Positions 11,669-24,299 of a stretch of 64,000 nucleotides of DNA are shown in pieces. A model generated the notes under the pieces. That model was not told the DNA's origin. It saw only the letters and a list, made by a program, of their open reading frames with translations, and did not search any database. Source of the stretch: Manduca sexta (taxonomy: Eukaryota > Arthropoda > Insecta > Lepidoptera > Sphingidae); NCBI RefSeq assembly GCF_014839805.1, contig NC_051129.1, forward strand, positions 372,001-436,000, given 5' to 3'. Made by a program: the position numbers and the translations under genes. How positions within the stretch are numbered: position 1 is the first letter of the stretch; each line of letters begins with the position of its first letter.

Positions 11669-12126
11669 CCAAATTAGTTGATGACTCTAAATTTACGCTT
11701 TTTATCAAACTTAGTAATTGTAACCACGATTGGAGGTAGTCTAACATATTTCAGAAATCAAATCTAGATTCTACGTATCTTCTTAAATCAATTTGCGGCG
11801 CGGAGCGCACTCAGCGATCATATATCCACCGTCGTTGGCTCCACTGCATCGGAGTTATTGTGCTCCTGTCGAACGACCGAACTTGTGACGTTTTACATAC
11901 TCCCTGCCCAACCCCGCTGAGGCAGTACCGCGTGTTACTGAGAGATCGAGAACATCAACTATATGTTGAGGTAAAAGACCCTGATGTGATTTTGTATTGA
12001 AATATTTCCGATTGTAAGCTTTGATTGCGGTATTTAATAGATAACGGATTCCTTAAGGTCAAAATGTAAGTTCTGTAATCATGTAGTGTGTTTGACAACA
12101 GTTTTCCGGGCATAGAAAGGTACTGC
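11669..12126. other. Unannotated DNA with GC-richer patch
   Basis: A GC-richer patch at about 11795-11960 stands out from AT-rich surroundings. I could not match it to a gene, exon or repeat. Confidence 0.35.
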
Positions 12127-12235
12127 ATTTATCTATTTATTTATTTATTTATTAAGCACTTCATATAGATAAGTATACAGGCGGACTTAATGCCGTAGGC
12201 ATTCTTTACCAGTCAACCTTAGGGTGATTATTTAG
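12127..12235 (+). repeat. Family M repeat with TTTA microsatellite
   Basis: A (TTTA)n run at about 12128-12153 leads into 'aggcggacttaatgccgtag', 'gcattctttaccagtcaacc' and 'agggtgatta'. I know this series from many lepidopteran genomes. A related, weaker match is at 17403-17495. Confidence 0.65.
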
Positions 12236-12819
12236 GGTTAGAACAATGTACTACGTCAAATGTAATAACGACTTAAAAGTCGAATTTCTAGTCGATCGTC
12301 ACAACAGTAGTGGACCAGTGCTCGGGTTTCATGGTCATTGAATGAATAGCCATTTATTGTCTTACGGTAGATTATACTGTGCCGTGCCATGAACTTTATA
12401 TTTAAAAGTTATAACCGATGTTATTGCCTAGGCAATCACGAGTCACTATTAGATTAGATTCCTAGTTGTTGCGACTACAAGTCGTAGCAAAAAATATATT
12501 CTATTGTATGTATTAACTACAATAACTTCGTTAAAAAGGGTAAAAAACGAACAATTAAATTAACAAGAAAATTTCTTTTACAAAGATCTTTTTATATGAG
12601 AAAAAAGGGGATTTTTAGTTCAAAGGCTGTAATTGGTTTCATTCGATTATTATTCTGAAAGCACGAGGGAGCATTTAAAATTTTGTTAAAAAAGTTTGTC
12701 AAATCGCGTTATGTACGAAATAATGGCATTATTGATAAAATTCCACGCACTTTGCTCGCAAAAGAATTAAGTGAATTTTAATATTGCTCGAAACGCGTTT
12801 ATATACATCATGTAGCGCA
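12236..12819. other. Unannotated AT-rich DNA
   Basis: No gene or recognised repeat. Confidence 0.4.
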
Positions 12820-12880
12820 GTGGTTGTTGATTTGGCTGTGGTACGAAAGGTCATGAATTCTTAACCCGTACTTCTTTCAT
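12820..12880 (+). mobile_element. Degraded tRNA-like SINE head
   Basis: An A-box-like 'tagcgcagtggttgttga' is followed about 30 bases later by 'aaggtcatgaattcttaacc', which resembles a worn B box. The spacing fits a tRNA-derived SINE head. No clear body follows. Confidence 0.4.
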
Positions 12881-13199
12881 TTTTGTGAAATGCACAAATA
12901 ATTATTTTGTTTTGTAGATTTATGTATAAGTCTTTATAACAGCCGTACAAAACCTTATATTAAGCTTATTGTTTAGAGCTTACAAAACTAAAAATCACTT
13001 TATTTATAGGACCAACTTTAATGAAAATGACCTCTCAATCATTTGTATCTTGATACGCAAACTACACTACTGTTTATTAAACACCAATTCAAATGACTTA
13101 TCACGATGCTGCATCTAAGATATCAATTACGATGGCCTTTAACGAAATTGCACCTTAAATCATAATAGGATCTGGCCTTTTGTGCCCCATTGCGTCACG
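12881..13199. other. Unannotated AT-rich DNA
   Basis: Nothing recognised. Confidence 0.4.
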
Positions 13200-13310
13200 C
13201 AAATTGGGGCACAGACCCCGCGTAGGAGACATATCACCATCATTATAAGGGATGAGGGTCACGGCTGCCTGTCCGAGGTCCCGGGTTCAAATTAGACTCG
13301 ATATGTCGAC
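13200..13310 (+). mobile_element. Possible SINE fragment with B box
   Basis: The stretch 'aggtcccgggttcaaatta' (about 13276-13294) is a good pol III B box in the usual lepidopteran SINE setting. An A box is not convincing upstream. Confidence 0.4.
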
Positions 13311-14264
13311 AGAAGGGTAGTGATTTTAATAAATTGTGATCGTTTGGTAGTGAGGGCCAAATTAGTGGCGATATATCAGGATAAGGTAATTTAGACCTTT
13401 CGGACGGTCTGGAGTATGGAACAGTGTTCCTTATAAACATTAGGTCACGGAACTCAATCGACTGCTTGTTACTACTAAAAAAATTTAAAAATATTATAGA
13501 ATTTTTTTAATTATTATCACTGGTAAAAAGTGATAGTGATTTATCGTGCATAGTATGTATCGTCTAACAATAATGAGACCTATATCAAAATATGTTTGGT
13601 TGATTTTACATCGTACATTTACTATGGTTTCCAACCCAATTAAAGCTTCCCACAATGACACCAGAGGAACCGTGCGCTTGTCGGAGTCAAAAATTAAGTA
13701 TTTATTGAGGTCATGTTTCGTCAAACAAAATTCAGTAGTCAATAAGATAATGATATCTTCATTTCATATTAGTAGTGTAATTAGTATTGGAACAGCTGGT
13801 AGGTACATAATGACAGTGAGTGGAGGCAATTAGTCACGCGGGTCGGCATTGGTGCGCGCTATTGTGCCGCCAAGGTCGGCAGACAATGCCGTGATTTCAT
13901 ATCATTTTGTGGAGCACGAGGATCTCTAATCACCTGCCTCTCTTATCCATTGGTTCTTGCATTCTAGATAGCTGGCCTACGTTGGTTTCACGCGGGTTAA
14001 TAGACTACGATTGGAATAGAATTAATGAATACCTTTAATCGCTGCTGTATGGAGTACTAAAGAGACTTTGTTATTACTGAGAGAGATTTTTGAAATCCCA
14101 TATATCCTGTTCCTCTCTTATATCTATTTTCGTCTCTTAAGGCCAGCAGCACGTTGTATTTTTCTGTTATGAACGACAAATATCACTTAATGTGAATAAT
14201 GGAGCCAGGTGTTTCCTCAGCGTTATGACCTGTCCTTCAACAAGGTTTAAAAAAAGTCTTTCAT
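13311..14264. other. Unannotated DNA
   Basis: No gene that I can support. A structured stretch at 13844-13891 has cggcattg paired with caatgccg across a 32-base loop that itself contains gccg/cggc. The overlapping open frames at 13494-13833 (82 and 95 codons, opposite strands) show no domain. Confidence 0.4.
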
Positions 14265-14372
14265 GGCAGACAGCGACATGGCTGGACTCCTGGCATTGCC
14301 GACGTCTATAGACGACGGTGACCACTTACCATCAGGTGGGCCGTAAACTCGTCTGCCTTTAGTACCAAAGAA
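14265..14372 (+). mobile_element. LINE-tail repeat (family D)
   Basis: It reads 'gctggactcctggcattgcc', 'gacgtctatagacgacggtg' and 'accatcaggtgggccgtaaa', then 'ctcgtctgcc'. The 'ccatcaggtggnccgt' ending is a shared 3' tail of several lepidopteran non-LTR elements. Related tails are at 30600, 39080 and 40800. Confidence 0.6.
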
Positions 14373-15194
14373 AAGAATAAAAGATTGCTCATCCATTATC
14401 CTTTAATATTTAGTTTTATTACCCAAGAATTTCCTAATTCAGTCATCTAAAAATATCGTAGCCTACGCCATTCAATTTCACAATCAGTATACCAGGTGCT
14501 GACAACTTCCAAACATTGAAGTCTCCACGGACACTCACGTCATGTCATAATTGGCAGTGCGCGGAAACGAAGAGAAAGTTACTCGGTCCCACGAGACGGA
14601 GCGACGTAACTACCAAGCAACCGTACCTTTGAACTGTGTTTAATAATATGTGTGCTGTGACTTCTGTTGTGAAACTAGTGGCCGTGGATACGATCCCGTC
14701 GAGATCAGCGACTGATATAGGTATACATATTGTGTGTATAAATTAGTCTTTCATACCTTTTTATATCATTAGATTTGTGGGGTAAGGTCGCAATTTGATT
14801 GACTGTTGAAGTTTTATCATTTAACTTATACATAGGTTAAAATCGGAGTCTTGACAAAAAACAAAATAAGTTACTGTGGCAGGTTTTAGACCATGGGTAA
14901 GGCATTTATAAATTACAAAATACATTAGCTTGCTCATTCCAGTTGAAAACAGGTTACAAATATACTATAATTATCCTCATCAAGTATCCCAGAGATTGTC
15001 ATTCAATCCGCGTAGGCCGAATGTCAAGGTCAGCGGAAAATCAGGCAAGTTCAAGGACAGTGTCGTTCACAATCACAGCCACAAAAACAATGTTTTTATT
15101 ACAGGCAAAGAAACCAACGCAGGCGGAATATGAAGTGTTTTGGCAACGTTTTGTTAAGTTTTTTGCCGTGATGTACATTTTTATATGCAACTAG
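14373..15194. other. Unannotated DNA with a GC-richer patch
   Basis: The patch at 14540-14720 has higher GC than its surroundings and ends in an AG|gtatac sequence that could be a splice donor. It might be a non-coding first exon, but nothing else supports this. The 67- and 83-codon overlapping open frames at 14930-15194 have no known domain. Confidence 0.35.
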
Positions 15195-15365
15195 CATTTG
15201 TACGCGGCTCTGCGCGCGTTAATATGATTTTTCAGAATAAAAGTCCCGCTATTTTTCCGGGATAAAAAGAAGCCTATGTCTTTCCCGATCTCTTTAGTTC
15301 TCCCCATACTCAATTTCATAAAAATCGATTCAGTGGTGTGACAGCGTAACAGACAGATAGTTATT
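15195..15365 (+). repeat. Family L-type repeat
   Basis: It starts 'tacgcggctctgcgcgcgtt' and continues 'aagtcccgctatttttccgg', 'gcctatgtctttcccg', 'ctttagttctccccat' and 'cgtaacagacagata'. This is a classic lepidopteran repeat series with little decay. A second start fragment follows at 15405-15430 ('agctgcggcccgtagtttcg'). Confidence 0.7.
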
Positions 15366-15404
15366 TGCGAATTTATAATATAGGTAAGGTAAGATGAAAT
15401 TACA

Positions 15405-15432
15405 CTAGCTGCGGCCCGTAGTTTCGCCCGAT
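15405..15432 (+). repeat. Family L repeat, start only
   Basis: Only the opening 'agctgcggcccgtagtttcg' plus 'cccga' is present. Confidence 0.45.
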
Positions 15433-17402
15433 ACTTAGTTCGTCTATTTTTTAAAGTATATCTGAATAACTAAGTCATTATATCATTCACTCAAAAGAAA
15501 CGCCAAGAATGCCAAACATATTAGCACCCGATCTTCAGAGCGGTCATCACACTGAGACATAATATATCGCAAGGAAACAGTCAGTGTTGACAAGGTTTAA
15601 ATAGTGTGAATCTTTTATTGTGTTCCTGGCTGAAGTAATTATTATTTTAATATTTTGTATCTAAAATATAATAAATACAAATCTCATTTCCAAAGATTAG
15701 AGGTAAGGAGTTAATACCCCAAGAACTGTTTCTCCACATACCTGTAACAAATAACACATTGATTATAACATGCGTCACACCAATAAATACAACAGATAAA
15801 TAATTAAAATCCAGTTCCAGTAAATAAATGATGTCCAATTTTATTCTAAAAATATCAGTACCATAAAATGGCTCGCTTGTTTTTAGAGTTAAGGTTCACT
15901 TTGGCTTCACTAGTACACCAGAACTAACGATTTACAGCTCAAATACACAAATATGTTGTACAATATATAATAGAGTATAGAAATTAAAAATTCTTTACTT
16001 AAAAATGAATTAATTTCTCCCTTAAAAATGTCCACATCAAAAATCCCCTCTGTATAAAGAAACTAAGTCACGTCGGGAATCCGGAGCCGGAGGTAGATTT
16101 AATTAACGCCTGCTGGAGGATAATTTATGCCTCCCACCCCTCCCGCGGGACCTCCGATATGTCGAACTGTACTTGTTTAATTTTGCATTAATATTCATTA
16201 AATTAATACGAAGGTGAGAAGAGGTTCGTTTAGAATTCATAATTTATGGGTTTGTTTGCATTTCGTTACATAATCAGTAGGATAGAGGTGTATTTTTAAA
16301 GCATGGCAAGTGTGTACACACCTTTATGTAGCAACAAACAAACAAGCAAACGAATAGATTGGTCGTGATACAGCTATGTTGTCGCATTTTAAATCAAAGT
16401 TTCTACTGAGCAATAATTTATTTAGACGAAAATATTTTCTCTATTTAGCCGCAAACCGCCGTGTACCAAAAATTTTATGATCCTCATTTATTAACATAAA
16501 AAATACTTTACACGTGCAGTACAGGAACTATAAGGCGCCAAGAAAAAACAATAAATAAAACTAAAAAGCTTTTGTAGTTAAATTCCTTATTTCGCTACGT
16601 AGTCCAATATGAAACAAATCTTCACATTATCCCGCGCCTGCAGGCCTTTGTAATGTTTTAAGCCGGCCGTAAAGGAAAGCACGAAAATTCGCGCGACTGA
16701 ACTCATGAGTCTAAATAGATTGCTCATTCCTAGTGTACAAGCGTGTTGCTTTAAGGAAATAATTGCCCAAATAGCTCATGATAATTTACCATACTTTAAT
16801 TTATACATATTCAACGGATATCAAATATGCAATAAGACGCTATAGGAGAATGATTTAATGGATGACGAATATCGTAACATTTTTAATAGAAACCATAACA
16901 AAATGATACTTCATAACAGGAAAGAAGTTTCATTCCTAGTTCTCATAATCCATTATTGCGATACGAAATACTAACGTCGAATACGGGCGAAGTTGCTTAT
17001 AGTTACATATGCTCGTTTCTCGTTTTTGTGTCGCAAGTCTGCAACGGGCCTAAATAGACCTGTACAGTGTACACCGCATATTTTCATCCGGGATTTGTTG
17101 GAAATCTCAACCGCATTTTACATCAATTATTTTCGATATTTTTGGCATTTCTCCAATTGCTGAAATATATTTGGTTGAATTCGTGTATTTTTTGTAATAC
17201 ATTTTATACTCCGTTATTCTGTTAAAAGTAGTAATAAGTTGAAGTAATATCACATTTTAACAGAGCTATAATTTATGGTAACATAGTTTATACGTGTATT
17301 TTACTGATGTAACATGAACGATTGACTGAAGCAGGTCGGTAGAGGACCAAATAGTGCATCGATTAAATCCCCGTGTTTGTTACCTGATATTATAATGATA
17401 AT
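15433..17402. other. Unannotated AT-rich DNA
   Basis: No gene or named repeat. The stretch at 16070-16170 is GC-richer, contains cggaggt and acctccg about 60 bases apart in inverted orientation, and has a TTAATTAA core between them. It could be a conserved regulatory block but this cannot be shown from one sequence. Confidence 0.35.
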
Positions 17403-17495
17403 ACTAGCCCTGTATGCACATATATACTATATATATACCGCTGACTAATGAGCATAGGCATTGCCTACCATAAGAGGGAACTACATAATGTTGTT
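17403..17495 (+). repeat. Weak family M-like fragment
   Basis: The series 'ataccgctgactaatgagc', 'aggcattgcctaccat' is similar in layout to the family M stretch at 12181. Confidence 0.35.
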
Positions 17496-18984
17496 CAAAT
17501 GTATATTGTTTTCATGATTTTGTTTGTTTAAACGCGGTAAACTCTGATGTTACTGCTGCGTTTCTGATAATTGCACTAATAGTTTAATAAGCTATTGTCT
17601 ATCCAAAGAACGGCTTTAACACAAACAGATAGTAATATTAATATCGACTGAACACACCATCAGCAAAACAAACACAATTCAACAGCGAAATGCAAATAAA
17701 TTAGTTCGCACATCTACCACAAGATGGCGTACATCTTATTCAAATGAACTCGGCCCGTACAAATTGCGCGCCCTTTGTTATCGAAACCAACGGACCTGAG
17801 ATCCCGCATCCTAATACGGATGATGTTTCGCAATTATGAACTATGGAATAATGGCAGACGGAAGCTAAGGGCAAAGGTCTTGGGCTTAGGCGGCTTTTTG
17901 TTGCATTGGAGGTATTCATTTCTCTACACACTGTTACTGTGGAGAACAAGGGTTTGGGTTTATCTAGGTCAAACTTATCCACAGCCCAAGTATACCGATC
18001 AAAGGTCAATAGCACGCGAAATTATTTTTTAACTACGTATTCCATACACAACATAAATTTATCCGACCCAGACGAAATGTTAAAATAGGTACCAATGCCT
18101 AACATTTAAGACCGAAAAACTTACCGATCTACTAAAAATATTTATTTAAATAAGACACCTATTGACATACATAATTATCTCTTTCGAGGAGAATCGCTTA
18201 TAATTAAATTATATTGGGAAATATGAAAGTGTCATCAACATACAAAATATCGACCCAGTACAAATGAAACGCGAAAGTGAAAGGCAGTGAAACTGGTCTC
18301 TTTTGGCAGGACCGGTTGGCAGGGATAAAGGATACAAGGTACCTTGTAACCTTGAAATACTGAGCGTGAGGATCACTGTCTCCCAAAACCGATGGATGTT
18401 AGTACCCTCTTGTTGCGTTTAACATGGAGAGATCCAGACTTGCTGAACCACGATTTAAAATCCTTCTATCGTAATGCCTATTTCTTTCGTTAAGGCTGGC
18501 ATACCCGTAATATTTATGTATTGTTATTTATGGCCGGTAGAAATGAGTTTAAATGAGGTGATCTCTTGCTCCTTTACTATTTATAATAAACTCAAATATA
18601 CGAGTTTGAAATGTTTGCAATAAACTTAAGAAGGTACTGACTCATGAGTGATGTTGGGAATCCCAATGGCACGGTAGCGAATAGCAAATACGTCGCCAAC
18701 ACGATATACGTTACAACAAATAATATTACTACGTTTTTTCCGTGGTTTTTATGTTATTATTGCCCCAACGAGTGTCTGCACGACGTCTGCCACAGAAAAT
18801 CAGTGATACAGATCGATTTAAGCACCGGTTTTGGGCTAATAATAAAACTTTCTTTCCTTTTGATAATATAAAGCTGCGTCATAATCAGCGAAGATGCGAT
18901 CCTGACTCAAAAAAGATTTCCTAAAACAAAACCCACAATCAAATATCATGTACAATACTTTGCTAGTGTTTGGTCATATTTTAT
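17496..18984. other. Unannotated DNA
   Basis: No gene. Several overlapping open frames of 60-91 codons at 17740-18088 sit on both strands in the same place; none has a known domain. Confidence 0.4.
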
Positions 18985-19280
18985 AACCGCCTGGATAGCG
19001 ACCACCATACACAAGGTGTTATAAACCGCCATAGTGGCAGTGGCAGCCCTATACTACGCGAGGCCCCAGGCGAAAACAAAAAGAAACAGACGCGAGGCCC
19101 CGAGCAGAGTAAACAACGTTCCCCTGTTTTTCGGTAAGATCGTAAAAAAAGGTCCTGCGAGGCACTGCGCGAGGCCTCTGGAAGCACGAGGCCCCGGGCG
19201 GTTGCCCAGTTCGCCTACCCCAAAGGCCGACTCTGCATAGTGGCCCACGTAAGTGTGTTGTGCACATATAAAAATATATC
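18985..19280 (+). repeat. Family B repeat split by a hAT-type MITE
   Basis: The left part (18985-19037) has the family B start 'ggatagcgaccaccatacac', 'aaggtgtt' and 'ccgccatagtgg'. The right part (19244-19280) resumes with 'cccacgtaagtgtgttg'. Joined through one copy of catagtgg, the two parts match the uninterrupted copies near 31975 and 40895. The rest of the family B body is missing. Confidence 0.8.
19038..19235. mobile_element. Non-autonomous hAT-type MITE (198 bp)
   Basis: The insert is GC-rich and unlike its flanks. It begins cagtggcagccct and ends in the imperfect inverse ...aggccgactctg (9 of 13 end bases pair). It is flanked by an 8-bp direct repeat catagtgg at 19030-19037 and 19236-19243. 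CAGNG-type ends with an 8-bp target duplication are hallmarks of hAT transposons. It has no coding capacity. Inside it the motif gcgaggcc occurs several times. The 64-96-codon open frames over it are chance products of its GC content. Confidence 0.75.
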
Positions 19281-19984
19281 AATGGCGTCCCTACAAGTAG
19301 CATCTGTTTAAAAACATTAACAGCTAATATTGGACACATCAGGCATGTGAAGTCATCAATAACCGCTCACAACAGTAATCGGTCGCCGGAGTCGTAGTCA
19401 GCGTGAGCTACATTCATTCATATTCATAATATTACGTAACAAATTTCGGCGACATTATTATATTATTTTTCTTTTATATTACGGCTTCCACCGTTTATCT
19501 GTCAGTGATTTCGCCAATGTCCAGCAATAATAGCTGATACAAAACAAAAAATAACCACTTACAAAAATCACTAATATTTGCTTACTGTAATTATTTATAT
19601 CCGTGAGACATTATTAATACATGCTATTTTTAACATACGACAAATCCAGTCCACGTCGCCGCGGAATAAAAATACTAAAAAAATAATATTATGCGACATT
19701 CCTTTATAAAACTAGTCCATACTAAAAAGATCTCGAATATTCATAAACATAATTATGGCACGTTCCAATTATTAACATAATGTTGCCATTAACAAGTGAG
19801 CGGAACTTTATGTAACTGCCAAAAACGAACAAACAAATATACAAGTTTAGTGTTGGAATAACATTTACTTCATGATTTTTATTTCAATAATTTATTAGAC
19901 ACTAATAAGCAGACTACATAATGAGTAAACAGGATGTCGTGTACCTCTTTCTTAATATTAGTAATATAGTTCGTGAAGGAATTT
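19281..19984. other. Unannotated AT-rich DNA
   Basis: No gene or recognised repeat. Confidence 0.4.
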
Positions 19985-20138
19985 GGATGTTTGTTACAAG
20001 TAACGTTGAAACCGCTGAACGAATTTGGATAAAATTTGGTACATATAAACCATACTCTGAATTAATGTATAAGTTACTTTTTACACAGTGGAACTGAAAA
20101 GCCTTGGACGTAGGCGAAGCCGCGAGCATTCCTTATGT
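19985..20138 (-). repeat. Family L repeat (inverted)
   Basis: In plus orientation it reads 'gaaaccgctgaacgaattt', 'ggataaaatttggtacat' and ends '..ggcgaagccgcgagcat', the reverse of the family start. The same arrangement is seen at 41293 and 62625. Confidence 0.65.
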
Positions 20139-20324
20139 CCAATATTTAAATATATAATTAGGTAATTAATTGGCTCGTGGATATAATTATTATAAATAGA
20201 ATCAACTTAGTAACAGATATTTGCATATCAAGTATGGCGATTTGATGAAACATGTTACAACATAAAAAATAATTAAAATAAAAAACACACACACGTTTAC
20301 TGTCAAAATAAGTCAGACACTAGG

Positions 20325-20480
20325 TGTTGCTCGCGGTTCCACCCGCATAAAAGATTTCTCGGGATAAAATCCCCACCATGTACTTTTCTAAGATAAGAAT
20401 TAGTCTATATTTTAAATCAGTATGTTATGGTTCGTCGATGCACCTAATTCATCCAAATTTGTTTAGTGATTTTCTTGTTA
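20325..20480 (+). repeat. Family L repeat
   Basis: It starts 'ggtgttgctcgcggttccac', then 'ttctcgggataaaatcccc' and ends '..attcatccaaatttgtt'. It is in inverted orientation to the copy 190 bases upstream. Confidence 0.6.
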
Positions 20481-22830
20481 ACTTCTAACAAACATTGAAT
20501 TTATAAATAATAGACGAGCGAGAGATACAGGGCCTATCCCCGATATTGGGTAGAGTCAGAGAGGCAGACGATAGTAAACACAACCGAAACCTTTCAGTAA
20601 TATAGAAAAACTGTAATACATCGACGTAACATTGGAGTATGAGAATCACAATTAAAAAAAGACAGTACAAGTAGTACAGATCTGAGGTTTTTATTTAATC
20701 TTAGATTCTGATAAAGGCTCCTATTTTAAGAAATAGCAGATGAATACGAAGAACTTTTGCTTAATACCTTATCAGACAAATGTATTAAATGATCATATAG
20801 TAACTTCTCGCGTTGCTAATGTTTATGCGCAGGCGCATAACATACGAGTAATTTTAGTCGCGTCATTCAGTTATACAAAAAAGCTTGAGGGTATGTTAAA
20901 CAAAAAGTTGAAGAAGTTCTAATGCTCACAGCAATCAATTCTTAGAAAAATGTTTTAACCGATCAAGGAAAATACCAAGTCCCAAGGTCGCTAAAAAACA
21001 CACAAACATCCATACACACTGTATAACTTAACTGTACCGGCCGTGCATGGTACGCGATGGTACGAGCCACCACGAGCCACCACACACGCCAATACACGTT
21101 CTACAGCACCAACATACGGTTCAAATCACAACGTACTGTGTAATTATTTGTAAACAGGTAAAGTGCTTTGCGTCGCGTATACGATATTCAACTCTATTTT
21201 AATAATATTACAGTGGTATTATTTATTGGTTAGAACTAACATTCGGTTTAGTGTATTTGAATATTAAACTTTATATAGTATGATTAAAGTTGAGTTTAAA
21301 GTGTAGCGCAGGTGTATGCGCAAGCGCAATGGCAGAACGAGCGGTCAAGCCCATTATAGAGTCCTAGGTGCTAAATTACTTAGGTCAACTATGGCTTAGT
21401 ACATTAGTTCTCAAACATGGTGCATATTAATCATTAGAAATAGATTAGATTTATGTATTGAAAGTTTTTGTTGGTATCATTGAAAGTTTACAAAAACATA
21501 ATGTGATTCAAATCGTATTAAGGTTATCTGATATACAAATTGTGGTTATAAAATCAAATTCGAGTAATAAAAGATAGATTAGCGTGAGTAGAACGGTTTG
21601 AAACCGAATTTTCAATTGCTCTTCTAGGGCATGCAACAGATTTGTATGTTACGTGTAGCTTATTCCGCAGTTGTTTAATAATTGTTGTCTACTGCGTAGT
21701 TTACTGACAACTTTATGTACACCGTTATTGTCGTTTACATGAGGCACGATATCGCTTAAATATATCTATAAATCTTAATAATTTGATATATTCGATGTAG
21801 TTGTAAGTATGGAAAACATAAATATGCAAAGATGAACGAAGAAGACACGAACCAAAGTTAGAACACAGGAAACCTGGCGGCAACAACTTGACCTACTAGT
21901 TCCGACGCCTTTGCTTGCTAAAAGACCTATTAACATAAAAATGACATATTTCTATCAGCAATGAAAAGGCAAAATCCAAAAGACGTCAAAATGGAAAGTC
22001 AAAGCATTAAGGTACCATCGTGTTAAATCAATATAAACCTTTTTTTATACCTATAAGGTTGAGTTTAGCATGGTGTTGAAGGGAGAAGGCAAAGTGCGCC
22101 AGGTTAGGAAGGCCACGGGTCGATGACCCCTGCGTTCACGCACGCAGTTCGTGGGAAAGTGATCTATGGGGTCCGGTACGCTATGTTTAGCACGCGACTT
22201 TCTTCGCTTTGCAAATGTAACTAATAGATTTATTTATACAGCTGTGTGACGAGATGGTTTTTGTTTCTCGGATGGTCAGAACATCTATGATTCTTTTGAT
22301 ATTGAGGCTTTTATGAGCAGTGAAGGAATGATTAGGTGACCTCTCTCGTTTGCTGGTCAGATATATGGGATAAATGCGTTGTGAACTACTGTTCATATTT
22401 TCAACAACACTGACAAGTACAGACTTTGAAACATTACATAAATTAATTAAACAAGACATTAGATTCAGTATTAAAATGCCCAGTAACGTAAGCTAAAATA
22501 TATAAACTGTAACACGACAGTTACTGACAAACTTAAAAAATATATCACATTGAGACCAAATCTCGACTTTGTTTTAGGGTCATTACACTTCAATTTTCAA
22601 TGTATCTGGGGTACCAGTATATCGCAAATAAGGTTCATTATAATGTTTTCGCGGTATGTTTGTGGAAAAGCGTAAAATTCCAGCGCAACAGCGCGCCTCC
22701 AGTCAGGTGCGCTTCACTCAAGGGGACTTTTATTCCGGGCCCACTTGTTTTGTGGGCCATAACGTAGGGGACAACGATTTTAGTGCATGCAGTAGAGTTA
22801 CGAGATGGTCCAGCTAAACTGGGGCAATGA
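20481..22830. other. Unannotated AT-rich DNA
   Basis: No gene. The stretch near 21060-21085 has a short direct repeat of cgagccacca. At 22738-22757 ggcccac and gtgggcc form a short hairpin. The 90-codon minus-strand open frame at 22187-22459 shows no domain I recognise. Confidence 0.4.
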
Positions 22831-23038
22831 GACTTTTTTTCATTCTGCCACGGTAAAGTAACCCCGCTGCAGTTGATGGTAAGTTGTGAAAGATGGAGTA
22901 CCGAATGACAAAAGATTACTCCTCGCCAGTTGGCCTGTTTGAGCCGGATATACTCAGGTTGATCCCGAAACGCGACACAATTATATGGGCTACTATAGTG
23001 AGTGCGACATCTTGTATATGTTGGTCACTATCCGGTAA
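22831..23038 (-). repeat. Family B repeat, nearly full length
   Basis: In minus orientation it runs from 'ccggatagtgaccaac' through 'gtgtcgcgtttcgggatcaa', 'tatatccggctcaaacagg' and 'cttaccatcaactgcag' to 'actttaccgtggcag'. A part corresponding to 'ccggcataattgtgtcg' has been lost. Confidence 0.75.
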
Positions 23039-24084
23039 TCTGACGCATAACAGTGAAATTTCGGAGGCCCTAAAATTCTCTTCCATTCCTAATCCATTTT
23101 CCTTTTCTTAAGTATAAATGTTATAAGGTAAGTAATATTCATTGAGGCAATATTCTGTGTAGAAGGTGTATTTGTATTCAGTTTTTCGTACGGATGCCAT
23201 GTTGCCTGAAATTCTACATTTATTATACTTTATTGTTGTTTTATATCTGCGTGTAGTGAAATAAATGATTTAAAGCCCACGAGCGTACTTCAGTAACACG
23301 GCGCTGCGCCCATCTTGCGCCACAACCCAATGTTCCCTTTTCAGCCCCTTTGTCGCGATGTCACTCCTTACTGCGAGCCCTCTTGTGAGGGAAAAATAAA
23401 TTATATCCCTCCAGTCCACCTGCACTACACGTAACGATGTCGTTCCGATGTGTAACGATGTATCGTATCCAGCATTGATTGGATGTTAATAACACTTTAA
23501 TTTTTTTTCCCACTAATGATGCACATGTGAAACTATGTGAAAATTTTAAAGTAACTAGATTTTGTTGTAGAGGCTAGTTTTATACCAATAATAGCATACT
23601 GAAACTGTTATTCCAAGATAAAGCTATCAGAAAAGGCCATGAGCAGATACTAAGATCTGTAACGACGTATAAGTCGCTTCTGTCGAGGATCAGATGATTG
23701 CAATCCTCTATGGAAGAGAAAGGTCTCCAGTCAGGCAGATGTTGCGCCTAACCGTCCGCGGCCCTCATACGCCGCTACAGACCATTAATGCAAATAGGAA
23801 CTATTAAACAGTATCATAATAATTAAACTGGAAAGTATTCCTATAATCGAACCCGCTACCTTCCAGTTTCCATCCTACACACCCAACAGTCGCTATGGTA
23901 AATAAACCGTGCTCGTTGTTTATCGAGAGTAATCTTGACGGATGCTGCGACGTCACGCGCGGCGCCGGCTGCGTGCAGTATGACCACTACTCTGACAATA
24001 TAGATATAATAAGCATTATTAGTTCCCGGTAAACTTGGATAATGGATATATGTCTGAATAATAACTGTGAATATCTCACTGCTA
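23039..24084. other. Unannotated DNA
   Basis: No gene. At 23835-23900 the minus strand has 'gtagcgggttcgattatagg', a B-box-like word that could be a SINE relic. The 87-codon minus-strand open frame at 23856-24119 overlaps it and the next repeat. Confidence 0.35.
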
Positions 24085-24222
24085 ATATAGGAATGTTGAG
24101 GGTACGTGAAGTCTACCAATCCATACTAGGTCAACGTGGTGGACTAAGGCCCAATCCCTCTGAGTAGTAGAGGAAGCCCGTGACCAGCATTAGGACAGTA
24201 TATAATACAGTCCTGATATTGT
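24085..24222 (-). repeat. Family A lepidopteran repeat
   Basis: The series 'tgaagtctaccaatcca', 'aacgtggtggactaaggccc', 'aatccctctgagtagtagag', 'gaagcccgtgaccagca' and 'cagtatataatacag' is family A in reverse. It lacks the far end that is present at 8150-8215. Confidence 0.85.
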
Positions 24223-24299
24223 CAATTCTCTTTATTTTAAAAGTTTTTTTTACATTTTTACACATATATTTTAAAAAAAACATGCATATAAAAATATAG

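Noticed and set aside
17740..18088. Overlapping 60-91-codon frames as a small gene
   Set aside because: Frames overlap on both strands without a domain, splice context or codon signal favouring one of them.
19034..19339. Cluster of GC-rich open frames on both strands
   Set aside because: They are explained by the hAT-type MITE, whose GC content lowers the number of stop codons.
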